Shown here: positions 27,371 through 35,408 of the stretch, one piece after another
Layout of the letters: the number at the start of each line of letters is the position of its first letter
How positions within the stretch are numbered: the first letter of the stretch is position 1
From: G965247775 sp965247775
Lineage (GTDB): Bacteria; Chloroflexota; Dehalococcoidia; Bin125
Direction of reading: 5' to 3'
Length of the DNA: 64,000 nt
Assembly (NCBI GenBank): GCA_965247775.1
Contig: OZ252031.1
Coordinates: forward strand, 620,001-684,000
Made by a program: the position numbers and the translations under genes
Notes under the pieces: model-generated
What the model saw: the letters and a program-made list of their open reading frames with translations, nothing else
Told to the model about the DNA's origin: nothing
Database searches by the model: none

Positions 27371-27825
27371 GGTGCATACCGGCGCCGTCAGATCGGCGAT
27401 GCCAGTACGCCCGGCTTCCTCGCTGACAACGCCGATGAAGGCATCGCCACGAGTGTGCGCGCCGGCTCCTGGACTGAGACCCGTAGGAGCCTTGCGCTCC
27501 CAGCCCTCGGGCGGGGCGGGTGAGTGCACTCCTTCTCGGACCCCACCACGCTCGTCGTGCCCGATCCATCGCTGTCGCCCTCGCCTCCAAAGACGCGCAA
27601 GATGGTCGCCGCAAACCCGAGGGGTGGACGGGTCTGGGTGATCGGGCGGAAGACGTACAGGGTGCGGGGACGACGAAATCGAACAGCGACCAGCGAATAG
27701 CCGCAAGTCCTTAGCCGTTAGGGCAAGATCCCCATCGGCCCCCCGAGAACCATCGGCTCGGGCGCTGGGCGAACCGCCACACGATCTGGCAATCGCGTGC
27801 GTGTCCGCGTTCCGTGACGGATGGT
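27371..27825. other. No identifiable gene
   Basis: Neither strand shows protein-like reading frames with a family signature. Confidence 0.35.
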
Positions 27826-27932
27826 CCACTGTCGAGTCGAGCGTCCGCGTGAGCAACATCCTCAACAAGACGGACTTGCCGAATCGCGCCGCGCTCGCCC
27901 GCTTCGCGGCCGATCAGGGGCTGCTCGACTGA
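27826..27932 (+). pseudogene. C-terminal end of a LuxR-type HTH response regulator
   Basis: The last 35 residues before a TGA read STVESSVRVSNILNKTDLPN and then RAALARFAADQGLLD, the recognition helix and final helix of NarL/LuxR-type regulators (consensus TVESHVxNIL). The rest of the gene is gone. Confidence 0.55.
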
Positions 27933-28139
27933 GCCACGCTCGCCGTACTCCTCCCCGCCTACAGCGAACGCTGTAGCCGCGATCAGCGCAGAACCTGTAC
28001 GCCCGCCGCCCGCAAGATGGCCCGTTTACGCGACGCGGTGGCAGCCCTTCCCGGCCGACGCTCTCCCCAACATGGAGAGCCGGAACCGATGGCGAGCCGG
28101 GCTGGGCGATGCTGACGAGGGAGATCGCGGGGGATGGCG

Positions 28140-28500
28140 TGGGCGCCGCCGCATGGTGGTGGCCGGACTGGCCCTCCTCACGCTCGGCCTGGCCTCCCTC
28201 GCCTTCGTCCACCCATCGACAACGCTGCTGGACCTGATGCTGCGCTTGGCCCTGGTTGGGGTGGCGGCGGGACTGTTCCAGGCGCCCAATCTGGCGGCGC
28301 TGATGGGCGGCGTGCGGCCGGCCCAGGCGCCGGCGGCGGGCGCTACGGTCGTGTTCCGCAACGTTGGTATTTCGCTGGGGGTGGCGCTGGGCGGTGCGAT
28401 CTACGCGGGGGCAGAACCGGCCGCGGATATCGTGCGGGCGACCGAAGGATTCCGGGCCGCATCGCTGGCCTTCGCAGCCTCACCGCCGCGGCGCCGGATC
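28140..28500 (+). pseudogene. MFS transporter, C-terminal fragment
   Basis: The frame reads VVAGLALLTLGLASLAFV, then LALVGVAAGLFQAPNLAALM and VFRNVGISLGVALGGAIYA, helices 10-13 of a 14-helix DHA2-type drug transporter. The first two thirds are absent, and a frame change near 28,480 precedes the end. The intact DHA2-type carrier at 46,527 shows the same FQTSNIAAM-like segment. Confidence 0.65.
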
Positions 28501-28589
28501 GCGCGGCGGGGTCCCCTGCCCCAAGGGTCCTGACGCCGCCACGAGCCCTTGCGTCGCGCGCGTCCTATTGTGGGGACGGTGAATCCAGC

Positions 28590-28617
28590 CACCGCGGGCG
28601 CCCCAGGGCCCGCGGTG
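28590..28617. terminator. Perfect 10-bp GC-rich hairpin upstream of the EamA gene
   Basis: Arms 28590-28599 and 28608-28617 are perfect reverse complements around an eight-base loop. Only TTG follows, not a U-tract. It lies between the MFS remnant and the ribosome binding site at 28638, so it may end upstream transcription or act in the leader of the EamA gene. Confidence 0.4.
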
Positions 28618-28650
28618 TTGCGTGCCGGGGAGACTCGAAGGAGGCCGCGG

Positions 28651-28707
28651 GTGACGAAGGCCGGGAGAGCGCAGCCGCGATCCCGTCGGCCCCGGGGCGC
28701 GCGCTGA
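28651..28707 (+). CDS. Possible 18-residue leader ORF coupled to the EamA gene
   Basis: A GTG stands six bases after a perfect AAGGAGG (28638-28644) and opens MTKAGRAQPRSRRPRGAR, a very basic peptide. Its TGA shares bases with the ATG of the next gene (TGATG). That ATG has no ribosome binding site of its own, so translational coupling is plausible. Alternatively the mini-ORF is the N-terminus of the EamA protein separated by a one-base indel. Confidence 0.4.
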   Translation: MTKAGRAQPRSRRPRGAR

Positions 28708-29678
28708 TGGGCGCGTTCGCCGGGCTGGGCGGCGCCTTCTCCTGGGCCTTCGCCAGCACTCTGCTGGCCTCACAGGCTCGCAAGGCGGACTCGCTCTCGG
28801 CCAGCGCGCTGCGCGCCTCCGCGGCGATGGTCTTCCTCCTGGCGATGCTCTTCATCCTCAACGCGGAGGGCGATATCGGTCGCATGTCCGTCTGGGACAT
28901 CCTGCAGCTGCTCGGCAACGGACTGCTCAACCTCACCATCGGCGAGAGCCTGTACGCGGCCGCCGTGGCCTCCATCGGGCTCACCCGCTCCTTCACGACG
29001 GTCATCGGGACCTACAACCTCTCCACGTTCTTGCTGGCCGCGGTGCTGCTGGGGGAGTCGGTCACGGGGGAAGTGGCCTTGGGAGCGGTGGCCATCGTCG
29101 TGGGGGTCTACGTCGTGCTGTCGTACGGACGCGCCGGACCTGGGGAGGAGCCGCCGGGCCGGGCCGCGCCCGGGCGCGGGCGCCGCTCAGGAATGGCGGC
29201 CGAAGGGGAGGCAGACGTGCGCTTGCCCTTCTTCGGGAGGCTGCGCGCGGGCGTAGGCATGGGGATCGTGCTGGCGCTGGTCACGGGGCTGGTCTGGGGC
29301 GCCGGCGCGGTCTGGATGCGCAGCGCGACGGAGGGCTTCGACGCGGCCGCGGCGTCGGTGGTGCGGATGCCGGCGGCCATGTCGGTGCTGGTCGTGGCCG
29401 CCCTGGCCCAACCCGATTCGAGCTTTCGCGGCCGGCCCATGTCGCTACGCACGGCGGGACTGCTGGGGCTGTCCGGGGCCCTAACGCAGGGCGTCTCGGG
29501 CTTACTGTTCATTGTCTCGCTGGCGGAGATCGGCGCGGGGCAAACGGTGGTGCTCTTCTCCACCGCGCCCCTCTTTGGGCTGGGGTTGGGGCTGCTGCTG
29601 CTCAAGGAGCCCGTCACCCGCTGGGCGCTGCTAGGCAGCGGGATCGCGCTGGGTGGCGTCGCGCTGCTGGTCGCCTGA
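28707..29678 (+). CDS. EamA/DMT-superfamily transporter
   Basis: This 323-residue protein has ten predicted membrane helices in two EamA repeats: GLGGAFSWAFASTLLA to VVGVYVVLSYG, and MGIVLALVTGLVWGAG to GIALGGVALLVA. A charged loop between them contains EEPPGRAAPGRGRR. Members export or import small metabolites such as amino acids or nucleosides across the inner membrane. The internal pattern SLYAAAVASIGLTRSFTTVI is typical. Translation probably depends on the leader ORF. The TTG of the next MFS gene lies 48 bases downstream on the same strand, so the two may be co-transcribed. Confidence 0.82.
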   Translation: MGAFAGLGGAFSWAFASTLLASQARKADSLSASALRASAAMVFLLAMLFILNAEGDIGRMSVWDILQLLGNGLLNLTIGESLYAAAVASIGLTRSFTTVIGTYNLSTFLLAAVLLGESVTGEVALGAVAIVVGVYVVLSYGRAGPGEEPPGRAAPGRGRRSGMAAEGEADVRLPFFGRLRAGVGMGIVLALVTGLVWGAGAVWMRSATEGFDAAAASVVRMPAAMSVLVVAALAQPDSSFRGRPMSLRTAGLLGLSGALTQGVSGLLFIVSLAEIGAGQTVVLFSTAPLFGLGLGLLLLKEPVTRWALLGSGIALGGVALLVA

Positions 29679-29726
29679 GCGCGGGTAGACTATGCCGGTG
29701 CCAGCAGGTTCACTCGTGAGCCCGTC

Positions 29727-31049
29727 TTGATACGGCTGTCGTCCCGCCCGCGCCGCGGTGAGGTCTACTGGGGCTGGTGGATGGTCGCGGGCGGCTTCGC
29801 CATGCAGACGATTCACGCGGTGCTGATCTTCCAGTCCTACGGCGCCTACGTCGCCGTCCTCCGCGACGATTTCGGCTGGAGCAAGACGCTCTTTTCGGTG
29901 GGCTTCGCCATGTCGCGGGTGGAGAGCGGCGCCCTGGGGCCCGTGCAGGGCTGGCTCGTGGACCGCTTCGGGCCGCGCCGGGTGATGCAGCTGGGCCTGG
30001 TCATCATGGCGGGCGGCTTCTTCTTCTTCAGTCAGTTGCACTCGCCGGCGGAATTCCTCATCGCCTTCTTCATCATGTCCGTGGGCGCCGGCCTGGCCGG
30101 CTTCATGACCATCACAACGTCGATCGTGAAGTGGTTCGAGCGCCGCCGGGCGACCGCGCTGGGGCTGATGTCCACGGGGCTCGCCGTCGGCGGGCTGCTG
30201 GTGCCGGTGCTGGTGCTGGCGCTGGACGAATTCGGCTGGCGCAATACGGCGTTTGCATCCGGGATCCTGGTGCTGGCGCTGGGCTTGCCCCTATCACTCT
30301 TGATGCGCAGCGACCCGGAGTCGCACGGCTACCACTTGGACGGGGCGAAGCCCCGCGACGATGATCCCGAAACGCGCACCGGGGCCCGGCCGCAGGGCGA
30401 CTTCACGGCCCGCGAGGCCTTGCGCACGGGGGCCTTCTGGTTCCTGGCGCTCGGCCACGCCTCGGCGCTGCTGATCGTCTCCGCGGTCATGGTGCACCTC
30501 GTGGTGTACCTGAACGAGGAACTCGGCTACTCCCTGGGCCAGGCGGGGCTGATGATCGCGCTGATGACCGCCCTGATGATCGTGGGGCAGATCGGGGGCG
30601 GCGTGGTGGGCGATCGGGTCAGCAAGCGCGGCATCGTGGTGGGCTGCATGGTGATGCACGTCGTGGCGATGCTGATCCTGGCCAACGCGACGGCGCTGTG
30701 GATGGTCGCGCTCTTCGCCGTGCTGCACGGCCTGGCCTGGGGGACGCGGGGACCCTTGCTCGCCGCACTGCGAGCCGACTACTTCGGCCGCACGTCGTTC
30801 GGCGTGATCCTGGGCTTCTCCTCGATGATCATCATGCTGGGGATGGTGGCGGGCCCGATCATCGCCGGGGTGCTGGCGGACGAGACGGGCAACTACACCA
30901 CCGGGTTCACGGTGCTGGCGATCATGGCCGCGATCGGATCCCTTTTCTTCGTGCTGGCCCGGCCGCCGCGGCAACCGGGGCCGGCCGGGGCCGGGGTACC
31001 GGCCGGCCGGCGCCTGGCGCTGCGGCCGCAGCCCGCGCGGGAGCGCTAG
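29727..31049 (+). CDS. MFS transporter (monocarboxylate/oxalate:formate antiporter-like)
   Basis: A 440-residue, 12-helix carrier starting with TTG. The opening YWGWWMVAGGFAMQTIHAVL, the loop GWLVDRFGPRRVMQLG after helix 2 and FTAREALRTGAFWFLALGH before helix 7 are the hallmarks of the OFA/MCT branch of the major facilitator superfamily. These carriers move small carboxylates by antiport or proton symport. A catabolic FAH-type hydrolase gene lies convergent downstream, in keeping with import of an organic acid, but the substrate is not determined. Confidence 0.85.
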   Translation: MIRLSSRPRRGEVYWGWWMVAGGFAMQTIHAVLIFQSYGAYVAVLRDDFGWSKTLFSVGFAMSRVESGALGPVQGWLVDRFGPRRVMQLGLVIMAGGFFFFSQLHSPAEFLIAFFIMSVGAGLAGFMTITTSIVKWFERRRATALGLMSTGLAVGGLLVPVLVLALDEFGWRNTAFASGILVLALGLPLSLLMRSDPESHGYHLDGAKPRDDDPETRTGARPQGDFTAREALRTGAFWFLALGHASALLIVSAVMVHLVVYLNEELGYSLGQAGLMIALMTALMIVGQIGGGVVGDRVSKRGIVVGCMVMHVVAMLILANATALWMVALFAVLHGLAWGTRGPLLAALRADYFGRTSFGVILGFSSMIIMLGMVAGPIIAGVLADETGNYTTGFTVLAIMAAIGSLFFVLARPPRQPGPAGAGVPAGRRLALRPQPARER

Positions 31050-31064
31050 CCCGCGGACCAACTC

Positions 31065-32000
31065 CTACTTGCCCGCCTCGACCGGGTTGCGCAGCGTGCC
31101 CAGCCCCTCGATCTCGATGCGGACGCGGTCCCCGGCCTGCAGGCGCTTCCCCTGGAAGACGCCCACGCCCGCGCCGGTGCCGGTCGAGATGACGTCGCTG
31201 GGGCGCAGGGTGAGTTGTCGCGACAGCGCGGCGATCTGCTCCGGGACCGTGAAGATCATCTGGGCCGAGGACGTGTGTTGCTCGTGGCTGTCGTTGATCC
31301 AGGTGTTGAGCGCCAGGTTGTGGGGGTCGCGGATCTCGCTGGCCGGCGTGATCCAGGGTCCCATGGGGGCGGAGGTGTCGAAGCTCTTATGGGGGAACCA
31401 GTCCCAGGTGAAGGGCCAGTCGCTCCGCTTGGAGTGGTCGCGTGCGGAGAGGTCGTTGAGGATGGTGTAGCCGGCCACGTGCTTGAGGGCGTCCTTCTCT
31501 GCCACGTTGCGCGCGCTGCGCCCGATCACGACCGCGATCTCGCCCTCCCAGTCAACGAGGTTGGACCAGGCGGGGAACAGGATCGGGGCCTCGGGCCCGA
31601 TCACGGTGGAGCCCGCCGCCTTGATGAAGAAGAAGGGGCGCACCTCGTCCTTGTCGACGGTCACGCCGGCTTCGGCGGCGTGGTCGTAGTAGTTGGCGCC
31701 CGCGCAGTAGATCGTGCGCACGTCCGGCAAGGGGGGCAGCAGCCGCGTGCGCGAGAGCGGGCGGGCGCGCACGCGTTGCACGCCGTCGCGCGCGATGGCG
31801 TTCAGCACGGGGCGGGCCTTGCTCCAGTTGGCGAGCACGCTCGCGGTGGTCGCCCCGGGGAACCCGGGGGCTTTCCCCGTCGCTCGCCGATGCGCCCGCA
31901 ACGCCGTCACCAGATCGACCACGCGCGTGCCGTCGAGGAGGAGGCCGGCGCGCGGGTCGTTGCGGCCGGCGGCGTAGGTGAGCAGGCGGTACGAAGCCAT
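31065..32000 (-). CDS. Fumarylacetoacetate hydrolase-family protein
   Basis: This 311-residue protein has an N-terminal FAH-N part and the catalytic fold from about residue 95: IYCAGANYYDHAAEAGV, then VDWEGEIAVVIGR with the Glu metal ligands, GYTILNDLSARDHS with the Asp ligand, and STGTGAGVGVF near the C-terminus. The family cleaves C-C bonds in, or decarboxylates, acylpyruvates and related diketo acids with Mg or Ca, often late in aromatic catabolism. The ATG follows GGGAG downstream of a hairpin. It is convergent with the MFS carrier and codirectional with the Gfo/Idh gene upstream. Confidence 0.88.
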   Translation of the reverse strand: MASYRLLTYAAGRNDPRAGLLLDGTRVVDLVTALRAHRRATGKAPGFPGATTASVLANWSKARPVLNAIARDGVQRVRARPLSRTRLLPPLPDVRTIYCAGANYYDHAAEAGVTVDKDEVRPFFFIKAAGSTVIGPEAPILFPAWSNLVDWEGEIAVVIGRSARNVAEKDALKHVAGYTILNDLSARDHSKRSDWPFTWDWFPHKSFDTSAPMGPWITPASEIRDPHNLALNTWINDSHEQHTSSAQMIFTVPEQIAALSRQLTLRPSDVISTGTGAGVGVFQGKRLQAGDRVRIEIEGLGTLRNPVEAGK

Positions 32001-32017
32001 TAGATGTCTCCCTGCCT

Positions 32018-32039
32018 CCCGCGCTGCTGGAAGCGCGGG
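32018..32039 (-). terminator. Hairpin between the Gfo/Idh and FAH genes
   Basis: An eight-base stem (CCCGCGCT/AGCGCGGG) encloses a six-base loop, about 90 bases after the Gfo/Idh stop and 18 bases before the FAH start in the direction of transcription. There is no T-run. Its closeness to the FAH ribosome binding site would also allow control of that gene's translation. Confidence 0.35.
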
Positions 32040-32127
32040 GGCTCGCTGCTGCCCCGCTGTCTAACCGTCGTGGGAGCGGGCGTCCATGACGCCGGGCACG
32101 CGCGCGCCAGCGCGGCCCACGCGGGGC

Positions 32128-33105
32128 CTACTGCGGCAGCACGACGCGGCCGCCGCGCTCGACGGACTCCGCCACGGCGTCGAAGACGGCCTGGCCGTGC
32201 AGTGCCTCCTGGCTACTCACCGGGAAGCTGGCCTCGCCGCGGATCATCCCGGCGAAGCACTCCAGTTCGGCCCGCTCGAGGGTGGGGGCCGGGAAGTCGA
32301 TCACCTTGGCCTCGCCCTGGACGGGGCGCAGTTCGAAGCGACGGTGGTCGCGCATCTCGGCCCAGGCCTGGTCGCCGAAGACCTGGAAGCGGTGCGTCGG
32401 CGCCGTCGCGAGCAGCGTGCCGACGTAGCCGGTCATGCCGTTCGCGAACTCGATCTCCACGGTGGTGGTGTCCTGGATGTCGATCTCCAGCACGTGGCGA
32501 CGGGCCTGCGCGTCCACCGCCGCGATGGGGCCGAAGAGGCCGATCATGGCGTCGACCATGTGGATTCCGTGGGCGCCTATGCCGCCGCCGCGGAACTCGT
32601 TCGGCTGGGTGCGCCAATTGTCGGCGCGCAGGCGCAGGCCCGCGGGGGCGGACTGGTTGGCTTCGACGTAGTGCACGCGCCCCAGCTCGCCGGCCTCCAT
32701 GCGCCGGCGGATCTCGGCGTAGGGCGCCAGAAAGCGCCGCTGGAAGCCCACTACGCAAGCCACCCCCGCCTGCTCGGTGGCGCCCATCACTCGCTGGGCT
32801 TCGTCCAAGGTGACGGTGAAGGGCTTGTCGCAGAGGATGTGCTTGCCGGCCGCAGCAGCGCGCAGGCACTGATCGACGTGCTGCGTGTTCGGCGTCGCGA
32901 TGACGACCGCCTGGATGCTGGGATCGGCGAGCACGGCGTCGTAGTCGCTGCCCACCTCCAAGCCCTGGCGTGCCGCGATGTCGGCGTGCTTCTCGGGCGA
33001 GCGCACGACGGCGCGGGTAAAGCGGATGGCCTCGCTCCTGCCGTTGACCGCGTTGACCAGTACGGTCCCCCAGTGCCCCAGCCCGAGGATCGCTGCCTCG
33101 ATCAT
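32128..33105 (-). CDS. Gfo/Idh/MocA-family oxidoreductase
   Basis: The ATG at 33105 overlaps the stop of the amidohydrolase upstream (ATGA), so the pair is translationally coupled. The 325-residue protein has the Rossmann motif ILGLGHWGTVLVN, the ATPNTQHVDQ strand, and the conserved CDKPF (Lys-Pro) motif near residue 95. A C-terminal beta-sheet domain contains GGGIGAHGIHMVDAM with the catalytic Asp/His region. These enzymes oxidise or reduce hydroxyl groups of sugars or cyclitols with NAD(P). The actual substrate is unknown; the coupled amidohydrolase suggests an amide- or lactone-containing compound. Confidence 0.87.
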   Translation of the reverse strand: MIEAAILGLGHWGTVLVNAVNGRSEAIRFTRAVVRSPEKHADIAARQGLEVGSDYDAVLADPSIQAVVIATPNTQHVDQCLRAAAAGKHILCDKPFTVTLDEAQRVMGATEQAGVACVVGFQRRFLAPYAEIRRRMEAGELGRVHYVEANQSAPAGLRLRADNWRTQPNEFRGGGIGAHGIHMVDAMIGLFGPIAAVDAQARRHVLEIDIQDTTTVEIEFANGMTGYVGTLLATAPTHRFQVFGDQAWAEMRDHRRFELRPVQGEAKVIDFPAPTLERAELECFAGMIRGEASFPVSSQEALHGQAVFDAVAESVERGGRVVLPQ

Positions 33106-34319
33106 CCCACTCGAACCTCTCCGTCTTGCAGCACCAGGACGGGCTGCTCCCGCTCCAGGATCGTGATGTCGGCCAAGGGGTCCCCGCGGAACGCTGCTAG
33201 GTCGGCGCGCTTGCCCGTCTCCACCGTCCCGATCTCGTCCGCCAGCTGCAGGCACTCGGCCGCTCGGCCGGTGGCGGCTTGGATGGCTTGCATCGGGCTG
33301 AGACCGGCCTCCACCAGCAGCGCCAGTTCGCGAGCGTTGATGTTGTGCGCGTAGCCGCCGGCGTCCGTGCCGGCGACGATCTTGACGCCCGCCTCCAGGG
33401 CCAGCCGGATGCTCGCCTGCTCGTGCGGCTGCATCTCGCGGGCGCGGGCCTGCACGTGCGGCGCACCGCGGTCGCGATGGAACGTGTAGACGGTGAGCGT
33501 GGGCACGAAGAACGTCCCCTGCGCGGCCATCTGCTCGACCAGCCCCGGATCGTCGTCGAGGTAGGCGCCGTGGTCGACGGAGTCGACGCCCGCCTCGATG
33601 GCCAGGCGCAGGCCGGGACCGCCGATGGCATGGCACATCACGGGGCGGCCGTGCGCGTGCGCCTCTTCGACGAGCGCGCGCATCTCCTCCAGCGTGAAGA
33701 CGGGATCGAGCGGGCCGTGCCCCACGCGGCTGCTGGCCCCGCCCGTGGTGGCGCACTTGATCACGTCCGCGCCGGCTCGCACCATGCGGCGCACCGCCGC
33801 GCGCGCGGCGTCGGCCCCGTCGGCGACGCCGTCGGGCAGCATGGGGTCGGCCGGGTGCATGCGCCCGTGCCCGGCGGGGCTGGTCGCGTCGCCGATGCCG
33901 CCCGTGGGGGTGATGATGTTGACCGCCAGCACCAGCCGCGGCCCCACGATATCCCCGGCGGCGATGGCCTGCTTGAAGCCCAAGTCCAGCCAAGCCGCAT
34001 CCCGGACCGTGGTGTAGCCGCTCTCCAGGGTCCTGCGCAGGATCGACGCCGTGCGCAGATGGCGCGCGCTGGCGGGCGCGTCCAGGCCCCAGACGTCCAT
34101 CAGGCTGTAGGCACCGAAGGCGAAGTGATCGTGGCAGTCGATCAGTCCTGGGAGCAGGGTGCACCCGGTCAGGTCCGCGATTTCGGCCTCGGCTGGGACC
34201 GGCACGGCGCTGCGGGGCCCGGCGGCGGCGATGCGTTCACCCTCCACCAGCACGGCGGCATCGGCCAGGGGCGGGGCGCCGCTGCCGTCGATCAGGGTGG
34301 CGCCGAGGAGCGCTCGCAT
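33102..34319 (-). CDS. Amidohydrolase (imidazolonepropionase/prolidase-like subgroup)
   Basis: A 405-residue metal-dependent hydrolase with the usual composite beta-sandwich and barrel. Metal ligands can be placed: HxH in PGLIDCHDHF, lysine in DVIKCATTGG, histidines in VMCHAIGG and SVDHGAYLDD, and aspartate in GTDAGGYAHN. The closing strands contain GKRADLAAFRGDPL. It belongs with Xaa-Pro dipeptidase-like and ochratoxinase-like amidohydrolases of broad specificity. It is translationally coupled to the Gfo/Idh gene and divergent from the deacetylase gene at 34423 with about 100 bases between them. Confidence 0.86.
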   Translation of the reverse strand: MRALLGATLIDGSGAPPLADAAVLVEGERIAAAGPRSAVPVPAEAEIADLTGCTLLPGLIDCHDHFAFGAYSLMDVWGLDAPASARHLRTASILRRTLESGYTTVRDAAWLDLGFKQAIAAGDIVGPRLVLAVNIITPTGGIGDATSPAGHGRMHPADPMLPDGVADGADAARAAVRRMVRAGADVIKCATTGGASSRVGHGPLDPVFTLEEMRALVEEAHAHGRPVMCHAIGGPGLRLAIEAGVDSVDHGAYLDDDPGLVEQMAAQGTFFVPTLTVYTFHRDRGAPHVQARAREMQPHEQASIRLALEAGVKIVAGTDAGGYAHNINARELALLVEAGLSPMQAIQAATGRAAECLQLADEIGTVETGKRADLAAFRGDPLADITILEREQPVLVLQDGEVRVG

Positions 34320-34422
34320 GCCGTCCTCCCTCGCCTCGCTGCGGTGCAGCGGCTGGGCTCGACCGCGCTCCGCGGCGGGAGCCTAGCATGTCGGGCGCAG
34401 GCGGAACGGAGGGCGCGGCACG

Positions 34423-35322
34423 ATGGCCAAGGAGATCCTCTGCGCGTACGGCGTGGACCTGGACGCGGTGGCGGGCTGGCTCGGCTCCTACGGGGGCGAG
34501 AACTCCCCCGACGACATCTCGCGCGGGATGTTCGCGGGGGAGGTGGGCACGCCCCGCCTCCTGCGGCTGTTCGAGCGGCACGGGATACGCACAAGCTGGT
34601 TCGTGCCCGGGCACTCGATCGAGACGTTCCCCGAGCAAACACGGATGATCGCCGAGGCGGGCCACGAGATCGGGCTGCACGGCTACTCGCACGAGAACCC
34701 CATCGCGATGACGCGCGAGCAGGAAGAGGCCGTCCTGCTTCGCTGCCTGGACGTGATCGAGCGCACTGGCGCGCGACGGCCGACGGGCTATGTGGCGCCC
34801 TGGTGGGAGTTCTCGCCTGTCACCAACGAGTTGCTTCTCACGCACGGCGTCAAGTACGACCACTCGCTGATGCACAACGACTTCCATCCCTACTACGTGC
34901 GGGCAGGGGACCGCTGGACCCGCATCGATTACAGCCAACCGGCGCAGAGCTGGATGGCGCCCCTGCAGCGCGGCGAGGAAACTCCGCTGATCGAGGTGCC
35001 GGCCAGCTGGTACCTGGACGACCTCCCGCCGATGATGTTCATCAAGGCGGCGCCCAACAGCCACGGCTTCGTCAACCCGCGCCAGCTTGAGCAGATCTGG
35101 ATGGACCAGTTCGACTGGGTCGAGCGCGAGTACGACTACGCGGCCTTCGTCATGACGGTGCACCCGGACGTCAGCGGCCGCCCCCAGGCCTTGCTCATGC
35201 ACGAGCGCATCATCGCGCACATCAACGCCCATCCCGCCGCCCGCTGGGTCACGCTCGACGAGATCGCGGACGACTTCGCGCGGCGCTTCCCCTTCGACGG
35301 CGCCGAGCGGCCCGTCTCCTGA
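34423..35322 (+). CDS. Polysaccharide deacetylase family protein (HpPgdA-like)
   Basis: This 299-residue NodB-fold protein opens with CAYGVDLDAVAGWLGSYGGE, the DVD-type motif of the HpPgdA/allantoinase-like subgroup in which D and the later H-x3-5-H bind metal. HEIGLHGYSHENP supplies the histidines, and GYVAPWWEFSP and VMTVHPDVSGRP complete the site. There is no signal peptide, which argues against peptidoglycan as substrate and for a soluble amide hydrolase. It is divergent from the amidohydrolase gene, and the two may share regulation. A second, PuuE-like member of the superfamily lies at 14924. Confidence 0.85.
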   Translation: MAKEILCAYGVDLDAVAGWLGSYGGENSPDDISRGMFAGEVGTPRLLRLFERHGIRTSWFVPGHSIETFPEQTRMIAEAGHEIGLHGYSHENPIAMTREQEEAVLLRCLDVIERTGARRPTGYVAPWWEFSPVTNELLLTHGVKYDHSLMHNDFHPYYVRAGDRWTRIDYSQPAQSWMAPLQRGEETPLIEVPASWYLDDLPPMMFIKAAPNSHGFVNPRQLEQIWMDQFDWVEREYDYAAFVMTVHPDVSGRPQALLMHERIIAHINAHPAARWVTLDEIADDFARRFPFDGAERPVS

Positions 35323-35408
35323 CGCGACGGCCAACCCGTCCCCGAGATCGAGGGCAGCGCCGCCCCCGCGCAGGACCACGCTTGCGGGTCGGCGGCGCGG
35401 TCGAGGGC

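Noticed and set aside
32128..34164. A 678-residue fused protein on the minus strand
   Set aside because: The upstream part is an off-frame reading of the amidohydrolase; the ATG at 33105 with an ATGA overlap gives the true Gfo/Idh start.
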